Made by a program: the position numbers and the translations under genes. A DNA stretch of 26,628 bases from Priapulus caudatus (Eukaryota > Priapulida > Priapulimorpha > Priapulimorphida > Priapulidae), in assembly GCF_000485595.1 (NCBI RefSeq), contig NW_014579750.1:1-26628 (forward strand), read 5' to 3'. The notes beneath the pieces are model-generated. The model was not told the origin of the DNA, searched no databases, and worked only from the letters and a program-made list of their open reading frames with translations. Shown piece after piece: positions 22,924-26,628 of the stretch. Position 1 is the first letter of the stretch. Every line of letters starts with the position of its first letter.

Positions 22924-24215
22924 GACACTCGAGAAAGGCCTCTCGTATTTAAAAGAATAATTTCAACAAAATTACTGTCTTTAGCTGCTGCTGACATCGC
23001 AACAGAGGTCTCTGTGTTGATACAAGTGAATTCCATCTGCCTAAAGGATCTGAGATGTATCCAAATTGTCAATATAATCAATTGCCTATTTATCGCTTTG
23101 TAGTCGCCAGTCGTTCAAAATGTGATACGTCCAACCGTAAATAAAAAGTAAATAAGAATTCTTCTACTTTTCACACGACATGTAAAGAGTCCTGTTTACG
23201 TTTCATGTTACATTGCTGCATTATACTCCTATTTATATATTGTTCGATTGTAAACATTACACTCTTACTCATACATAATCCCATAGCAAGCAAATTATGT
23301 CAACGATCATAATATCAAATCGTCGAGGTTTATGGATTTTTAAACTAGTGAGAAACAATCTATCACTGAAAATTTGTGACCAATCATTCAATTCCGTATA
23401 CTTACTTTTAATGTAAAAAAAAATGACAACAAACAGTTAGAAATATACACCATTAGCAAAATTCGTTGACGTAGTCAATTTAAAGTTGGCAAACATTTAG
23501 CGAGTCATAACCGTGGCTGATGATCTTGTTAAACGGCCACAACAAAAACTACGGATATGTGTTTTAGGCTTTATTATTTGATAACAATCCGCCCGTGAAA
23601 ATGTGACGCCAGGACTTTCATCTAAGGGCGGATAAGGTTGTGATCAGATCGTTGAAAAAAATGTCATTCGTCGACTTTTTAATTAAAGGTTGATAGTGTA
23701 AAAGCAGGTAAAGGTGTTTCATACACAGTAATCTATGAATCTATAAGAGGGGTAAAGTTTACCGCCTTCGACCATTTACTATGTTGTAGAAGAGATAAAA
23801 ATTGTATTTGTATATACAATTTTTCGTTATTATATATATAGTTTTTCGTTTTATTCAATTATTGACGTTCATTATTCCGACGTAACCATATATCCTTGCT
23901 CGTTGGTGAAATATTACGTTAGCTAACTCTAACTTCAGATCTCACGAATTCTATCTATCCTTCATTCTAATATTTCTCTCTCCTAGCGTGTTAACGAGAT
24001 GATATAATCTCTTGCCGTAACATGACACTGGGTCCACATTCCTCACGTAGCGCTCTGCGATGCGCAAGAACCTAATTAAAGCATGGACACACAATCCTAG
24101 TTTTTTTTGTGAGGCCCGTTTAGCAAAGCTTGTTCCACCACGTAGACTCGCTAAAGTTTGCCAAAATCTTAAATTAATGTAAGCTACAAACCATAAACAA
24201 TACAAACTGCATCTT
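22924..24215. repeat. Direct repeat unit 1 (~2.4-kb period)
   Basis: From GACACTCGAGAAAGG onward the sequence matches the segment starting at 25344, offset about 2.42 kb, with scattered indels. Shared landmarks include GAATAATTTCAACAAAAT, TTACATTGCTGCATTA and GAATCTATAAGAGGGGTAAA. It contains the inverted-repeat element at 23477-24175. Confidence 0.85.
23477..24175. mobile_element. Inverted-repeat (foldback) element, copy 1
   Basis: Left arm from AATTTAAAGTTGGCAAACAT through AACAAAAACTACGGATATGT and GGCTTTATTATTTGAT. The right arm carries the complement, with ATTCCTCACG, AGTTTTTTTTGTGAGGCCC and GACTCGCTAAAGTTTGCC. The arms are imperfect and about 130-140 bp. The centre has an AAAAATTGTAT/ATACAATTTTT palindrome. 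No transposase. Confidence 0.75.
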
Positions 24216-24375
24216 AAGAAATTTCACCGACTGTGACGTCAAACAGCTTATCTTCGTGCATTAGGACGAGCCGCCCCCGCCTGCGCGGCCACCCCTCAGT
24301 TTTAATTGCGAACGCGCGTCTCTAAACTGAGGCATGTAGAGAGCAGGACTAGAGCAGGTAAAGTACTACATACAT
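24190..24375 (+). pseudogene. Third chitin synthase promoter and exon 1, inverted
   Basis: On the plus strand: TGACGTCA (24234-24241), CTTATCT (24247-24253), a GGCCACCCC block, a TTTAATTGCG TATA-like place, GTCTCTAAACTGAG, GTAGAGAGCAGGACT and donor GAGCAG|GTAAAG at 24357/24358, then ACTACATACATGTGTTCTTGT as in intron 1 of copy A. It matches the promoter/exon 1 of both genes in reverse orientation. No exon 2 follows before the next element. Whether it is a working promoter is unknown. Confidence 0.8.
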
Positions 24376-24492
24376 GTGTTCTTGTCATTTTATTTTTATG
24401 TTTATTATATTTAATTTAATTATTTTTTGTTATTTTTAATTTTATTGCTTTTATTATTTTCAGAGGTGAAAGGTAGTGAGGGGCGTACCAAT
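24376..24492. other. AT-rich intron-like stretch with a good acceptor
   Basis: A long T-rich run ends TTATTATTTTCAG at 24463, a strong splice acceptor, followed by AGGTGAAAGGTAGTGAGG. The exon 2 sequence of the gene copies is not present after it. Confidence 0.45.
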
Positions 24493-24745
24493 AATATGTG
24501 TGTCCAGGCTTTATTATTGATGACAGAGCCGCGCGTGAGAAATGCTGACCAGACTGCTATGTCTAACGGCGAAAGAATTAATAATCATATATCGTAACAC
24601 TTTTATGGAGAGAGAAAATTCGAAATGAAAACAAGATAAGATAGATCGTGAATGTTGAGTTAGAGGTGATAACCGTAATATATAATTTTCAAGCAACACC
24701 GAGCAAGGATATCATTAGTTACGTCGGAAATATGAACGTTATAGT
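24493..24745. mobile_element. Partial inverted-repeat element, opposite orientation
   Basis: Matches the reverse complement of the right half of the element at 25912-26598 (TTATTGATGACAGAGCCGCG, GAAATGCTGACCAGACTG, ACCGAGCAAGGATAT). The outer ~100 bp and the other half are missing. Confidence 0.75.
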
Positions 24746-25343
24746 AACTCATTCTTGATACTGTAATAAGTGTTCGTTCCTTACTTAGAATAAAAGGTAG
24801 AATCTGGTCAACATAACATGCAATTTAGCGATATGCTATGCCATTAATAACACTGGTCACTGCTTTTCAGCAAACTTGTGACTGACATGCACCAAATAAA
24901 ATTATTAACGTGATTCCGTAGGCTAATGTAAGTTATATCAGTATATCTCAACGTGTTACATAATTGTTGAACTATAATTTATTTAAAATGTTGGATAAAA
25001 CAGCTTAATGGTTGATAGTAAGTATAATTATGTGTTCTGTATTTTAAAAGTGTAACTGCAGCACAAAAATGTTTATTTCGCAGTTCCTAGGTATATCAGA
25101 GATTTCGCGCCAGTCAATAAATGTTGATATGTCAAGCAGAGTTTGGATAGAGAACATTTACTAACCTATGGAACTTCACGGTTACATTTCAAAAAAATTT
25201 AACAGTCAATTCTTATAACAATACTATTCTGCTAAACTAACTGATAAAAACTGGACACATCTGCTGACATTCACGCATGACACAGTTGTCCACGTTACCT
25301 ATAGTAGAGGTTTAATTTAATTAGAGGCACATATTAGCCAGGG
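24746..25343. other. AT-rich spacer between the direct repeat units
   Basis: No gene or repeat recognised over about 600 bp. Confidence 0.45.
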
Positions 25344-26234
25344 ACACTCGAGAAAGGACTCTCTATTTAAAAAGAATAATTTCAACAAAATACTGTTTCT
25401 TTTAGCTGATCGAGCATGCCCGCTAAACAGAGGTCTTCTGTTGTGACTACAATGAAATCCATACTGCCTAAGGATCTGAGATGATCAAAAATTCCATAAA
25501 ATGCAATGTTGCTAATTGTTATGCTTTTGTATTCGCCAATCCGTTTAAATGATTAACGTCACCGTAAATAATAAAATTATAAAAGATTATTCTACTTTTC
25601 ACAACATGTAAGGAAGTCCTTTACGTTATGGTTACATTGCTGCATTAAAACTTCTATTTTACTTATTTTCGAATGTAAACATACACTCGTGACTTCATTA
25701 CATATAATAACCCATAGCAACAATTAAATTCAGGATCATAATATTCGGAAATCGCGAGGTTTTTGAACATTAACTAAGTTGAGAAGCAACAATCTTATCA
25801 CGGAACGAATTTGAGATACCATTCCTTCCGTTATAGCCTACTTCACTTTTAAGTAAAAAACGACAACAAAAATTTAGAATAACACCCATAGAAACTCTAT
25901 GACTGTAAGTCAATTTAAAGTTGGCAAGACATTTAACGAGTCTAACGTGCTGATAAGCTTGCTAAATCGTCAACACACAAAAACTACGGAATAATGTCTA
26001 GACTTGTATATTTGGATGACAGAGCCGCTCCCGGTGAGATGCGTGACCAACTGGTCAGCTAAGGCGTGATAGAGGTTGATAGATTCGTTGAGAAATTGGT
26101 CACTCGTCGACTTTTAATTAAAGGTGAAGTTAAAGGCAAGTAAAAGTTTTCATACACAGCTAAGTCTATGAATCTATAAGAGGGGTAAAGTTTACGCGCC
26201 CTCCGAACCATTTAAGTATGTGTAAAGAATAAAA

Positions 26235-26275
<41 letters not shown>

Positions 26276-26628
26276 TTTCGTTTTATTCAATTTGACGTTC
26301 ATTATTCCACGTAAACTATATATCCTTGCTCGGTGTGTTGAAATGATATTATCGTTCCGTCACCTCTAACCTCAACCATCCACGATCTATTCTATCTTTC
26401 CATTCTAATTTTTCTCTCTATAAGAGTGTACGAGATGATATAAATCTCTTGCCGTTAACATGACAGTCTGGTCACATTCTCACGGCGCGCTCTGTCATCC
26501 AAATATTAAAAGTAGACACTACATATCTCGTAGTTTTTGTGTCCCTTTAGCAAGCTTAATCAGCCAACGGTTAGATCCTAAAATTCAAACTTTAAATAAT
26601 GTTAACTGCAAACTCATAAATTAATACA
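25344..26628. repeat. Direct repeat unit 2 (runs to the window end)
   Basis: Second copy of the 22924-24215 segment. Alignment to unit 1 continues to the last base (unit 1 equivalent about 24205), so the unit is cut by the window border and not by biology. Includes an (AT)n run at 26239-26265. Confidence 0.85.
25912..26598. mobile_element. Inverted-repeat (foldback) element, copy 2
   Basis: Same family as 23477-24175. The arms match better here: CACAAAAACTACG and TATTTGGATGACAGAGC on the left pair with CGTAGTTTTTGTG and GCTCTGTCATCCAAATA on the right, and the outer CAATTTAAAGTTGGC pairs with CAAACTTTAAATAATG. About 687 bp, non-coding. Confidence 0.78.

Noticed and set aside
23951-24205. 84-codon minus-strand frame
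   Set aside because: It lies within the inverted-repeat element and is not kept in the second copy.

Overview
This is invertebrate animal DNA. Introns with GT-AG borders split every coding region I could assemble, the non-coding DNA is full of microsatellites and transposon debris, and the one recognisable gene family is a metazoan chitin synthase. I cannot name the species. The family occurs in lophotrochozoans, arthropods, cnidarians and invertebrate chordates, and nothing here decides between them.

The core of the window is a tandem pair of chitin synthase genes, both on the minus strand. Copy A (2645-9759) can be read as 15 exons from promoter to stop codon. Exon phases agree at every junction except around exon 12 and in two exons with small frame lesions. 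Copy B (13500 to about 21855) keeps exons 1-10. The encoded protein has a short N-terminus, the catalytic core (CATMWHE, FDDA, LHLKDK, DGDVSF, CGRIYPTGSG, CCPGCF, DQGEDRW, QRRRW), a block of membrane helices and a final two-helix tail. As assembled there is no N-terminal membrane domain and no myosin domain: an in-frame stop precedes the first ATG, giving about 760 residues. Each copy carries lesions in different exons, so neither is clean as written.

Layout: 1-2015 is a partial inverted-repeat element followed by a ~530-bp tandem satellite. 2016-2644 is the 3' flank of copy A, with a CA-rich minisatellite. 2645-9890 is copy A and its promoter. 9890-13350 is a scar zone with a retroelement pol fragment, a hairpin, an LTR-like block, repeat remnants, an inverted plus-strand copy of chitin synthase exon 11, and an assembly gap (11468-11572). 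13350-22005 is copy B and its promoter. Copy B has grown by insertions for which copy A serves as a natural empty-site reference, including a 2.45-kb DNA transposon at 18965-21413. 22005-26628 holds a ~2.4-kb direct repeat with long inverted-repeat elements and a third, inverted copy of the chitin synthase promoter and first exon (24190-24375, plus strand).

How it fits together: the duplicated genes share a compact promoter (CRE-like TGACGTCA, AGATAAG, TATA-like box) and the same intronic microsatellites, so these predate the duplication. Later changes split the copies: transposon and hairpin insertions in introns, an apparent inversion with ends in a TACAA pentanucleotide repeat that removed the 3' end of copy B, and amplification of the promoter fragment with the 2.4-kb repeat. 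Small indels cluster next to repeats, so part of the damage may be sequencing or gap-filling error rather than real decay.
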